NCBI GenBank assembly: GCA_963750045.1
Contig: CAVVPD010000007.1
Coordinates: 186,001 to 250,000, forward strand
Source of the DNA: DASUAS01 sp963750045
GTDB taxonomy: Bacteria; Actinomycetota; Acidimicrobiia; IMCC26256; DASPTH01
Reading direction: 5' to 3'
DNA length: 64,000 nucleotides
The notes under the pieces are model-generated. The model saw only the letters and a program-made list of their open reading frames with translations. It was not told the origin of the DNA and did no database searches. The position numbers were made by a program, and so were the translations under genes. This document shows, piece after piece, positions 24,893 to 33,409 of the stretch (positions are counted from its first letter, which is position 1; each line of letters opens with the position of its first letter).

Positions 24893-26602
24893 TCAGATTG
24901 CCTCGGCGACCGCGGCCCACACCTCGCGGTGACGGGTGACGTTGGTGGCGCGATCGGTCCGCACCCGCACCACCCGTACCCCTCGGGCCGCGACGGCCGC
25001 CTGCACCGCCGGGCCCAGCGCGTCGGCGCGGTCGACCTCTTCCACGGGGATGCCGTGCAGTGCCGCGAGGGCGCCGAGGTCGACGGGCTGCGGCGTACCG
25101 AAGAGCGTCTCGAAGTGCTCGGCGAGCTCCGCCTGGGGCAGGAACGAGAAGATGCCGCCCCCGCCGTTGTCGACGACCACGAACGTGGTGTCGATGCCGC
25201 GGGCGGTGGCGCCGAGGAGACCGTTGCCGTCGTGGAGGAAGCAGAGGTCACCGACGAGTGCGACGGTCGCCGCATCCGGCCCCGATCCCGCGGCGATACC
25301 GAGCGCGGTGGAGACGAAACCGTCGATGCCATTCGCGCCACGATTCGCGTGGAACACCAGACCGTCTCGCGCGGCGGCGAAGCTCTCGACGTCGCGCACC
25401 GGCATGCTCGACGCCGGCACCACGGCGGTCCCCGCCGGGACCGCGGCGACCACGTCGCGGGCGACGCGGCCCTCGAAGGGCTCGAGTGACGCGTCGATCG
25501 CCGAGTCGATCGCCGCACCCGCAGCCGCGTCGGCGTCGCGCCAGCGCGCCACCCACTCGTCGTCGATCATCACGTCGACCGCGTCGGCGAGCGCGCCGAG
25601 CAGCAGCTCGGGATCGGCAACCATGCGTCCGCTCGCCGCGTGGTGAGGATCGAGCCAGGCGTCGTCGGGATCCACCAGCACCTGATCGACACCGGCATCG
25701 AGCCACTCCATGGTGATCTTGTTGGTCAGCGGCCCACCGATCCGGAGCACGACGTCGGGGCGGTGCGTGGCGGCGAACGCGGGCGACCGCAGCAGCGGGT
25801 CGTAGGTCGCGACGGTGCCCGGGACCCGTAGGTTCGAGAGGGGGTCGGCCAGCACCGGCCACCCGGCGGCCTCGGCGAAGCGCAGGATCGTCGACGCCCG
25901 GACCCCCGCCCCCCATCCGGCCACGACCAGACCCCGCGGCCGGTCGGCCACCAGATGCGCGAGCGCGTCGAGCATCTCCACCGACGGGGCCCGCACACCC
26001 GGGGCGTGGGCCGTCCAGGGCCGATCGTCGCTCCGACCGGGCGCGTCGACCAGGGGGTCGCCCGTCGGCACCAACGGCTCCCGGAACGGCAGGTTCAGGT
26101 GCACCGGCCCGCTCGGCGAGCCCGAAGCGGCGGCGAACGCGCGCGAAGCCAGCGCTCGCCACTCGTTGCCGACGCCGGGCCGATCGGCGGGCACGTTCGC
26201 CTCGTGGAACCACCGCACCGCGCCGCCGTAGAGCTTGGCCTGGTCGACGGTCTGGCCGGCGCCGGTGTCACGCAGCTCGGGCGGGCGGTCAGCCGTGCAC
26301 ACGATCATCGGGACGCGCCCGTGGTGCGCTTCCAGCACCGCCGGGTAGAAGTTGGCAGCCGCGGTGCCCGAGGTGCAGAGCACCAGCGCGGGACGCCCGG
26401 TGGCGCGGGCCAGACCGAGCGCGAAGAACGACGCCGATCGCTCGTCGAGGTGCACGTGCAGTCGAATGCGGTCGTCGGCTGCGAGCGCGAGCGCGAGCGG
26501 TGCCGAGCGCGATCCGGGCGCGAGGCACGCGTCACTGACGCCGTCGCGCACCCACTCGTCGACGAGGGTGACGGCGAAGGCGGTGGTGGCGTCGCGGGTC
26601 AT
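24893..26602 (-). CDS. menD: 2-succinyl-5-enolpyruvyl-6-hydroxy-3-cyclohexene-1-carboxylate synthase
   Basis: Thiamine-diphosphate enzyme joining isochorismate and 2-oxoglutarate. 569 residues. N-terminal P-G-S-R-S-A-P-L-A-L-A, L-D-E-R-S-A-S-F-F-A-L-G, C-T-S-G-T-A-A-A-N-F-Y-P-A-V, and V-C-T-A-D-R-P-P-E-L-R-D-T-G-A are near-identical to family consensus. The C-terminal ThDP-binding part contains G-D-L-C-F-L-H-D-G-N-G-L. It converges with menF (3 bp between stops) and diverges from menH (14 bp between starts). Confidence 0.93.
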   Translation of the reverse strand: MTRDATTAFAVTLVDEWVRDGVSDACLAPGSRSAPLALALAADDRIRLHVHLDERSASFFALGLARATGRPALVLCTSGTAAANFYPAVLEAHHGRVPMIVCTADRPPELRDTGAGQTVDQAKLYGGAVRWFHEANVPADRPGVGNEWRALASRAFAAASGSPSGPVHLNLPFREPLVPTGDPLVDAPGRSDDRPWTAHAPGVRAPSVEMLDALAHLVADRPRGLVVAGWGAGVRASTILRFAEAAGWPVLADPLSNLRVPGTVATYDPLLRSPAFAATHRPDVVLRIGGPLTNKITMEWLDAGVDQVLVDPDDAWLDPHHAASGRMVADPELLLGALADAVDVMIDDEWVARWRDADAAAGAAIDSAIDASLEPFEGRVARDVVAAVPAGTAVVPASSMPVRDVESFAAARDGLVFHANRGANGIDGFVSTALGIAAGSGPDAATVALVGDLCFLHDGNGLLGATARGIDTTFVVVDNGGGGIFSFLPQAELAEHFETLFGTPQPVDLGALAALHGIPVEEVDRADALGPAVQAAVAARGVRVVRVRTDRATNVTRHREVWAAVAEAI

Positions 26603-26616
26603 GGGAAGATGCCTCC

Positions 26617-27288
26617 GTGCAGTATGTGTTCGTCCATGGATTCACGCAGGCGCCGTCGTCCTGGGAACCCGTGACCAGCCGGCTCGCGGCCGGCGTGCAG
26701 CTCGCGTCGATCGCGCGCGCGACGGAGTTCACCACGGCCGCAGGCGCGCTCGACCACGGACCCGGCGAGTACGTCGGCTATTCGATGGGGGGCCGACTGT
26801 GCCTGCAATTGGCGCTCGACCGCCCGGACCTCGTGGAGCGGCTCGTGCTGGTGAGCGCGTCGCCCGGAATCGCCGACGCGCGCGACCGCGCCACGCGTCG
26901 CGAGGCCGACGAGCGTCTGGCGCGTGACATCGAGCGGGACGGCGTGGACGCCTTCCTCGAACGCTGGGTCGCGCAGCCACTCTTCGCCACGTTGCCCCCC
27001 GACCGCGCCGGGCTCGACGACCGACGCGCCGCCAGCACCGTCGAGTCGCTCACCCACCAGCTCCGGAAGCTCGGCCAAGGCGCTCAGCCGTCGAACTGGG
27101 ACCGGCTCCACCGGTTGGCGATGCCCGCTCTGCTCATCGTGGGAGCGCTCGACACCAAGTACGTGCAGATCGCGCACCACATGGCCCAGGTGATCCCGGA
27201 CGCGCGCGTCGAGGTGCTCGCGGACACCGGCCACGCGTGCCACCTCGAGCAGCCGGAGGTGGTCGCTCACCTGCTCGCGTCCTGGTAG
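26617..27288 (+). CDS. menH: MenH-like alpha/beta hydrolase
   Basis: Probable 2-succinyl-6-hydroxy-2,4-cyclohexadiene-1-carboxylate synthase, which eliminates pyruvate from the MenD product. GTG at 26617, 223 residues. F-V-H-G-F-T-Q (oxyanion region), V-G-Y-S-M-G-G-R-L (nucleophile Ser), and D-T-G-H-A-C-H-L-E-Q-P (catalytic His) are intact. The hydrolase fold alone does not prove MenH; the place between menD and menC makes it likely. Its 3' end overlaps the convergent menC by 22 bp. Confidence 0.82.
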   Translation: MQYVFVHGFTQAPSSWEPVTSRLAAGVQLASIARATEFTTAAGALDHGPGEYVGYSMGGRLCLQLALDRPDLVERLVLVSASPGIADARDRATRREADERLARDIERDGVDAFLERWVAQPLFATLPPDRAGLDDRRAASTVESLTHQLRKLGQGAQPSNWDRLHRLAMPALLIVGALDTKYVQIAHHMAQVIPDARVEVLADTGHACHLEQPEVVAHLLASW

Positions 27289-28103
27289 CGCGCGAGCAGG
27301 TCGGCGTCGGGGGTCACCGAACGCACCCGGAGCAGCCCGTCGACCGGGACGAGGGGAGCATGGGTGACGTCGCCGGGGAGCGCCGCCAACGTCGCAAGCC
27401 CGCAGGCAAACGGCAGTTCGGGGAGCGCGGCCGCGAGCGCGAGCCCGGCGGCGATCCCGACCGACGTCTCCAGCATCGAGCTCACCACCGCCGGGACGCC
27501 CGCGGCCTCCACGACCTCGAGCGCCGCCCGCACCCCACCCAACGGCTGCTGCTTGACGACGATGACATCGGCGGCGTCGAGCGCGCGCAACCGCACCGCG
27601 TCGTCGCGCGAGCGGATGCACTCGTCGGCCGCCACCGGCACAGCGACACGCCGGCGGACTCGTGCCAGATCATCGAGCGAGGCCACCGGCTGTTCCACGT
27701 ACTCGATGTCGTAGCGGGCCAGGCGGCCGATCATGGTGACCGCGGTCTCGACGTCCCACGCTCCGTTCGCGTCGACGCGCACCGCGACGCGCGCACCCAC
27801 CGCGTCCCTCACCGCGGCGACGAGGCTGATCCCCGACGCGTCGCGTACCTTGACCTTGACCGCCGGGAACGCGCGGACCTCGGCCACGGCGAACGGACCG
27901 TCGACCAGCGCGTTCACCGGCACTGCGTCGCGCCGCGGCACCGGGAATCCCTCGAGTGCCGCGTCCTCCGCGGCGGTCCTACACACCGAGGGATCACTCG
28001 GATACCCGGGCAGCGGCGAGCACTCGCCCCAGCCGGCCGGACCCTCGAGCAGCGTGACGGCACGAGTCCCGAGCCGCAGCCGATGCTCGGTCAGGACAGG
28101 CAC
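27267..28103 (-). CDS. menC: o-Succinylbenzoate synthase
   Basis: Enolase-superfamily dehydratase making o-succinylbenzoate. GTG at 28103 gives 278 residues. Catalytic features are visible: V-K-V-K-V (general base Lys), V-R-V-D-A-N-G-A-W-D (metal Asp), Y-V-E-Q-P (metal Glu), A-A-D-E (metal Asp/Glu) and I-V-V-K-Q-Q-P-L-G-G (second Lys). The N-terminal capping domain is short, as in actinobacterial MenC. Its start overlaps the end of menA by 13 bp. Confidence 0.9.
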   Translation of the reverse strand: MPVLTEHRLRLGTRAVTLLEGPAGWGECSPLPGYPSDPSVCRTAAEDAALEGFPVPRRDAVPVNALVDGPFAVAEVRAFPAVKVKVRDASGISLVAAVRDAVGARVAVRVDANGAWDVETAVTMIGRLARYDIEYVEQPVASLDDLARVRRRVAVPVAADECIRSRDDAVRLRALDAADVIVVKQQPLGGVRAALEVVEAAGVPAVVSSMLETSVGIAAGLALAAALPELPFACGLATLAALPGDVTHAPLVPVDGLLRVRSVTPDADLLARYQDASR

Positions 28104-28963
28104 AGGCCCACGCTCACGAGCACCGCGACAACCACTTCGAGCTTGGACGTGGCGACCAGCACCGAGACCAGCGACGGCGGATCGGTGCGGGTGAGGATCG
28201 TGCGCACCGGCGTCACCGCGAGCGGCAACGCGAGCAACCCGAGCAGTGCCCACGGCTGGGTGATGCCGACGACGACCACGGCCGCGAACGCACCGACGTA
28301 GCACGCCACGAACATCCGGCGGGCGGACTCCGCGCCGACGCGCACCGCCAGCGTGCGCTTACCGGTGACGGCGTCGGTCGGGATGTCGCGCACGTTGTTG
28401 GCGACGAGGATCGCACACGCCAGGAGGCCCACCGCGAGCGAACCCCACCACGCCGCACCCGGCACGTACTCCACCTGCACGTACGCCGACCCGACCGTGG
28501 CCACGAACCCGAAGAACGCCAGCACCATGACCTCACCGAGACCGAGATAGCCGTACGGCTTCGGACCTCCCGTGTACAACCATGCCGCCGCGATCGCGGC
28601 GGCGCCGGCGACGAGCAGCCACGGGTCGACCACCACCGAGAGCACGAACCCGGCGACGCCCGCCACGCCGAACGCGAGGAACGCGGCACGCTTCACCGCG
28701 CCGGGCGACGCCAGACCGGTCGCCGTCAACCGCACCGGGCCCTTGCGGTCCTTGTCGGTGCCGCGCACGCCGTCGGAGTAGTCGTTGGCGTAGTTGACGC
28801 CGACCTGCAACGCGAGCGCGACGACCATGGCCAGCCCGGCTCGCCACCAGATCACGCCGTCGGCATCCGCCACCGCGGCGGAGGTCCCGACGAGCACCGG
28901 CGCCACCGCGGCCCCCAGCGTCCGTGGCCGCGCCCCCTGCACCCACAACGACGCCGACGTCAT
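28091..28963 (-). CDS. menA: 1,4-Dihydroxy-2-naphthoate polyprenyltransferase
   Basis: UbiA-superfamily membrane prenyltransferase attaching the isoprenoid tail to DHNA. 290 residues, about eight TM helices. Both Asp-rich motifs are present: N-Y-A-N-D-Y-S-D-G-V-R-G-T-D near residue 55 and N-N-V-R-D-I-P-T-D-A-V-T-G-K-R near residue 190. The P-V-R-L stretch after the first motif is typical of MenA. Upstream of and overlapping menC. Confidence 0.92.
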   Translation of the reverse strand: MTSASLWVQGARPRTLGAAVAPVLVGTSAAVADADGVIWWRAGLAMVVALALQVGVNYANDYSDGVRGTDKDRKGPVRLTATGLASPGAVKRAAFLAFGVAGVAGFVLSVVVDPWLLVAGAAAIAAAWLYTGGPKPYGYLGLGEVMVLAFFGFVATVGSAYVQVEYVPGAAWWGSLAVGLLACAILVANNVRDIPTDAVTGKRTLAVRVGAESARRMFVACYVGAFAAVVVVGITQPWALLGLLALPLAVTPVRTILTRTDPPSLVSVLVATSKLEVVVAVLVSVGLCLS

Positions 28964-29035
28964 CGTCTCACCCTCGAACCGGCGTCGTCGCGCACCCGCT
29001 CCGCGACGTCTGATGACGCCGGTTCGGATCGGGGA

Positions 29036-29899
29036 TCACGGGCGTTTGGGGAATCGGTCGAAGTCCGGCTTGCGCTTCTCGAGGTAGGCGCGCTTGCCTT
29101 CTTGCGCCTCTTCGCCCATGTAGTACAAGAGCGTGGCGTCACCCGCGAGCTGCTGGATGCCGGCGAGCCCGTCGTCGGCCGCGTTGCACGACGCCTTGAT
29201 CATGCGCAGGGCGAGCGGGCTGTGCTCCAACATCTGTCGGCACCACGAGACCGTCTCCTCCTCGAGCGCCTCGAGGGGGACCACGGTGTTCACGAGTCCC
29301 ATGGCGAAGGCCTCCTGGGCGTCGTACTGGCGGCACAGGAACCAGATCTCGCGGGCCTTCTTCTGGCCGACGGAGCGCGCCAGCAGGCCCGAGCCGTACC
29401 CACCGTCGAACGACCCGACGCGCGGACCGGTCTGGCCGAAGCGTGCGTTGTCGGCCGCGATCGTGAGGTCGCACACGACGTGGAGCACGTGGCCACCGCC
29501 GATCGCGTACCCGGCGACCATCGCGACCACCGGCTTGGGGACCCGGCGGATGAGGATCTGCAGATCGAGCACGTTGAGACGACCGATGCCGTCGTCGCCC
29601 ACGTAGCCGTCGTCACCGCGGATGCGCTGGTCGCCACCGGAGCAGAACGCGTCGGGGCCTTGGCCGGTGAGCACGATCACGCCGATGTCACGGTCGTTGC
29701 GGGCCCGCTCGAAGGCGTCCTGCAACTCGAAGAGGGTCTGGGGGCGGAAGGCGTTGCGTACCTCGGGTCGGCAGATGGTGATCTTGGCGATGCCGTCGCT
29801 GGTCTCGTAGCGGACGTCGCCGTATCCGGCATCGAGCGTCTCCCAGTCCGCGCCCTGGCGGATCTCGCGACCGGCGACCGGGGGGTTGGCGTCATTCAT
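29036..29899 (-). CDS. menB: 1,4-Dihydroxy-2-naphthoyl-CoA synthase
   Basis: Crotonase-family enzyme that cyclises o-succinylbenzoyl-CoA. ATG at 29899; 287 residues. Diagnostic MenB features: C-R-P-E-V-R-N-A-F-R-P, F-C-S-G-G-D-Q-R, G-Y-A-I-G-G-G-H-V-L-H-V-V-C-D-L-T-I-A-A, and F-G-Q-T-G-P-R-V-G-S-F-D-G-G-Y-G. The C-terminus K-R-A-Y-L-E-K-R-K-P-D-F is also typical. It lies 72 bp upstream of menA on the same strand and probably heads the menBAC transcript. Confidence 0.94.
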   Translation of the reverse strand: MNDANPPVAGREIRQGADWETLDAGYGDVRYETSDGIAKITICRPEVRNAFRPQTLFELQDAFERARNDRDIGVIVLTGQGPDAFCSGGDQRIRGDDGYVGDDGIGRLNVLDLQILIRRVPKPVVAMVAGYAIGGGHVLHVVCDLTIAADNARFGQTGPRVGSFDGGYGSGLLARSVGQKKAREIWFLCRQYDAQEAFAMGLVNTVVPLEALEEETVSWCRQMLEHSPLALRMIKASCNAADDGLAGIQQLAGDATLLYYMGEEAQEGKRAYLEKRKPDFDRFPKRP

Positions 29900-30025
29900 G
29901 GGTGTCTCCACTCTTGGAGCGATCACTCCTACGAATCTCGTACGGTAGCGCGGCGTCCGCGCCCGGCGCGAGGCCGGGCTCGGTACCCTCGGCCCATCGC
30001 CAACGTTCCCCACGACCTCAGGCCC

Positions 30026-30968
30026 ATGCTCGCGGTGCTGGCCGACACCGTGCCACGCGACGACAGGCACTGGGCCTTCGAGATGAAGTGGGACGGCATG
30101 CGCGCGCTGGTGGTCGTCGAGGACGGCGCGGTGTCGATCAGCTCCCGGGCCGGCAACGACGCCACCGCCCGCTTTCCCGAGCTGGCGGGCCTCGGCGCAG
30201 CCCTCGACGGGGTGGACGCCGTGCTCGACGGCGAGATCGTCGCCCTCGACGACGCCGGGGTCCCCAGCTTCGAGCGGCTCCAGCCCCGGATGCAGGCGGG
30301 AAGCGCCGCCGCCACGCGCCGGCTCGCACCCGAACGGCCGGTCGTCCTCATGCTGTTCGACGTGTTGTGGGTCGCCGGTCACTCGACCTCCGCGCTCCCC
30401 TACACCGAGCGCCGGACCCTCCTCGAGCGCCTCGAACTGGCCGGCCCCTCCTGGCAGACGCCACCCTCCACCGTCGGCGGCGGCCCCGCCGTCCTCGGTG
30501 CGGCAGCGCGGCTCGGCCTCGAGGGCGTCGTGGCCAAGCGTCTCGACAGCCCGTACCTCCCCGGACGGCGGGCCAACGCCTGGCGCAAGGTGAAGCTGCA
30601 CCTCGGGCAGGAGCTCGTCGTCGGTGGCTGGTTGCACGGCGCCGGACGCCTCGAGGGCCGGCTCGGTTCGCTCCTGGTCGGGTACCACGAGCCGGCGGGC
30701 GGGCCCCTGCAGTTCGCCGGACGTGTCGGCTCCGGCATCGACGCGAACGCGCCGCGCCGCGCTCGAGGCGCAGCTCGCACGGCGGCGGCGCGCGACGTCG
30801 CCGTTCGCGACGACACCGCGGTTGCCAGATCCCGTGTGGGTCGAGCCCGAGGTCGTGGTCGAGGTCGCGTTCCACGAGTGGACGAGCGCCAGCGTGCTGC
30901 GCGCGCCGCGCTACAAGGGTCTGCGCGACGACAAGGCGGCGTCGGAGGTCGTGCGCGAACGCCCGTGA
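30026..30968 (+). CDS. ATP-dependent DNA ligase, LigC/LigD-ligase type, frameshifted
   Basis: Nucleotidyltransferase ligase. The adenylation motif is F-E-M-K-W-D-G-M-R-A (nucleophile Lys in K-x-D-G), followed by S-R-A-G-N-D, L-D-G-E-I-V-A-L-D, L-E-G-V-V-A-K-R and R-K-V-K (motif V). Near 30765 the frame gains one base; the OB-fold end (A-L-E-A-Q-L-A-R-R; V-W-V-E-P-E-V-V-V-E-V-A-F-H-E-W-T) then follows in the next frame to 30968. I used the first in-frame ATG. Homology begins about ten residues earlier, so the real start is probably upstream but lacks a standard codon. No Ku or primase domain is present. Confidence 0.8.
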
Positions 30969-30988
30969 TCCCGGTTACCGTCCCGGGC

Positions 30989-32434
30989 ATGCCCGACGAA
31001 CTGACCTCCCTCGACGCGACCGCGCTGGCCGACCTCGTACACACCGGCGCCGCGTCACCCCGCGAGCTCGTCGACGCCGCGCTCGCGCGGATCGATGCTC
31101 TCGACCCGATGCTCAACGCGGTGATCCACCGGCGCGACGAGCGGGCGCTCGCGGAAGCCGACGCTGCGCCCGACGGCCCGTTTCGCGGCGTGCCCATCCT
31201 GGTCAAGGATTTCGACGGGTCGCTCGCCGGAGAGCCGCTCCACCTCGGGAACCACCTGCTGCGCGACCTCGCGTACACCGCTGACCACGACTCCTTCCTC
31301 TTCGCCAAGCTCCGCGCCGCCGGGTGCGTCATCGTCGGCAAGACGAACACGCCCGAACTCGGCCTGCTCCCGACCACGGAGTCGCTCGCGTACGGACCGG
31401 CGCACAATCCGTGGGACCTCACGCGTTCACCGGGCGGCTCGAGCGGTGGCAGCGCGGCCACGGTCGCGTCGGGGATGGTGCCGTTCGCGCACGCCGGTGA
31501 CGGCGGCGGCTCGATCCGCATCCCGGCGAGTGCGTGCGGGCTGTTCGGGCTCAAGCCCACGCGCGGGCGCGTGTCGCTCGGCCCCGACGACGGCGAAGCT
31601 TGGGCCGGACTCGTGGTGCGCCACGTGGTCACCCGGTCGGTGCGTGACAGCGCCGCGGCGTTGGACGTCATCGCGGGCGGCGTGCTCGGCGATCCGTACG
31701 CGGCGGCACCGCCGGGCCGACCGTTCCTCCGCGAGGTCGGGACCGACCCGGGTCAGCTGAGAATCGGGTACCTGGCGGGCCGGGCTCCGGCGGGCCTCGT
31801 CGAAGTCGACGCCGCGTGCATGGCGGCGGCCGACGACGCCAAGGGGGTGCTGGAGAAGGTCGGTGGCCACACGATCGAGTCCGCGTACCCCGACGCACTC
31901 GACGACCTCGAGTTGCTCGTGCACTTCACCACCGTGCTGGCGGCCAGCACTGCGCACGACCTCCGGAGGTTGGCGGCGATCGCCGGGCGCGCACTGGGTC
32001 CCGACGACGTGGAACCGTTCACCTGGGCACAGGCCGAACTCGGACGCGCGGTGGCAGCGGAGGCGTACATCGAGGCGGTCGAGTCGTTGCGCACGTGGTC
32101 GCGCCGGGTGGTGAGCTGGTGGGATCCCGACGATGGTGGCTTCGACCTCCTGCTCACCCCCACCATGGCCAAGCCCCCCGCGCCACTGGGCGAGATCCGC
32201 GGCGACGACCCCGACGGCGCGCTGCTGGCGGCTACGCCGTACGCGGCGTTCACCGTGCCGTTCAACGTGACCGGTCAACCCGCGATGTCCGTCCCGCTGT
32301 CGTGGCACGAAGGCCTGCCCGTGGGCGTGCAGCTCGTCGCCGCTCCGGGACGTGAGGACGTGTTGTTCCGGGTCGCGGCGCAACTGGAAGCCGCCCGGCC
32401 CTGGATCGAGCGGCGGCCCCCGATCTCCGCCTGA
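30989..32434 (+). CDS. Amidase-signature family amidase
   Basis: 481 residues from the ATG at 30989. The Ser-cisSer-Lys triad is intact: G-V-P-I-L-V-K-D-F (Lys), G-G-S-S-G-G-S-A-A (cis-Ser) and D-G-G-G-S-I-R-I-P-A-S (nucleophile Ser). The C-terminal P-F-N-V-T-G-Q-P-A-M-S-V-P-L is typical of non-GatA amidases. Distinct from gatA later in the window. Substrate cannot be predicted; 20 bp downstream of the ligase gene. Confidence 0.9.
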   Translation: MPDELTSLDATALADLVHTGAASPRELVDAALARIDALDPMLNAVIHRRDERALAEADAAPDGPFRGVPILVKDFDGSLAGEPLHLGNHLLRDLAYTADHDSFLFAKLRAAGCVIVGKTNTPELGLLPTTESLAYGPAHNPWDLTRSPGGSSGGSAATVASGMVPFAHAGDGGGSIRIPASACGLFGLKPTRGRVSLGPDDGEAWAGLVVRHVVTRSVRDSAAALDVIAGGVLGDPYAAAPPGRPFLREVGTDPGQLRIGYLAGRAPAGLVEVDAACMAAADDAKGVLEKVGGHTIESAYPDALDDLELLVHFTTVLAASTAHDLRRLAAIAGRALGPDDVEPFTWAQAELGRAVAAEAYIEAVESLRTWSRRVVSWWDPDDGGFDLLLTPTMAKPPAPLGEIRGDDPDGALLAATPYAAFTVPFNVTGQPAMSVPLSWHEGLPVGVQLVAAPGREDVLFRVAAQLEAARPWIERRPPISA

Positions 32435-33283
32435 TCAGGGTTGCAGCGCGCGCGTCGGATCGAGACGCGGCGCCTGGCCGCCCTCCATCCAGGCCAGACG
32501 TCCACGGGTCGTCGCGAGCGCGGCCTGGGTGTGCGGCAGCACGAAGAACCGGCGGCTGCCGATGGCCTCGAACACCGCGTCGGCGACCTGTGCGGGTGGG
32601 ATGCCTGCCGCCGCGAGCGCGTTCGCCATGTCGCGCGTCGCGCGCGCGGTCTCGGAACCTGACCACCGAGCGAGCGCGCCCGGGGCATTCCGCGCCGACT
32701 CCCCGATCCGGGTCTGCACGAATCCGGGGCACAGCACCGAGACTCCCACCTCGCTCCCGAGGCCCTCGAGGTCGTACGCGAGCGACTCGCTCAGCCCGAC
32801 GACCGCGAACTTCGTGGTGCAGTAGATGCCGAGCCCGGGCACCCCGCCCAGGCCGGCCAGCGAGGCGGTGTTCACGATGTGCCCCTCGTTCTGTTCCAGC
32901 AACAGTGGGAGGAAGGCATGCACACCGTGCACCACCCCCCAGAGGTTGACGCCGATCACCCATTCCCAGACCTCGAGCGGCGCGCCGACGATCCCGGAGC
33001 CGCCGACCCCGGCGTTGTTGCAGACGACGTGGACCGCCCCGAACGCTTCGAGGGCCCGGTCACGCAGCGCTTCGACGTCGGCGGCGACCGACACGTCGGT
33101 CCGGACGCCCACCACCTCGGCGCCGGCGGCGTGCAGCTCGGCCACGGTGGTGCCCAGGGCGCGCTCCTCGACGTCACCCAGCACGAGTCGCATGCCTTCG
33201 GCAGCCAGGCGCATCGCCATCGCCCGACCAATTCCGCTCGCACCCCCGGTGACGACCGCCACCCGGTCCCGGAACTCCCGCAT
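32435..33283 (-). CDS. Short-chain dehydrogenase/reductase
   Basis: 282 residues from the ATG at 33283. Classical SDR: V-V-T-G-G-A-S-G-I-G-R-A (cofactor), D-V-E-E-R (NAD-type Asp), N-N-A-G-V-G, N-T-A-S-L-A-G (Ser), Y-C-T-T-K-F (Tyr and Lys). The C-terminus is longer than minimal SDRs. Its stop abuts the amidase stop on the other strand. Divergent from the GGDEF-EAL gene by 126 bp. Confidence 0.9.
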   Translation of the reverse strand: MREFRDRVAVVTGGASGIGRAMAMRLAAEGMRLVLGDVEERALGTTVAELHAAGAEVVGVRTDVSVAADVEALRDRALEAFGAVHVVCNNAGVGGSGIVGAPLEVWEWVIGVNLWGVVHGVHAFLPLLLEQNEGHIVNTASLAGLGGVPGLGIYCTTKFAVVGLSESLAYDLEGLGSEVGVSVLCPGFVQTRIGESARNAPGALARWSGSETARATRDMANALAAAGIPPAQVADAVFEAIGSRRFFVLPHTQAALATTRGRLAWMEGGQAPRLDPTRALQP

Positions 33284-33409
33284 CGTGTCCCCCGAACCGT
33301 CGGATCCGCCCGGACCGAGCGCAGTGTCCCACATCGTTGCGTCTGGAGGAGAGATCACCCAACGTAGCGTTTGATTCACGGAGAGTCACCGGATTAGCGT
33401 CGCGGCCGA

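Noticed and set aside
29102..32434. A single 1110-codon frame covering ligase and amidase
   Set aside because: It starts inside menB antisense, and the ligase tail is encoded in another frame; the amidase has its own start at 30989. The apparent fusion comes from a frameshift.
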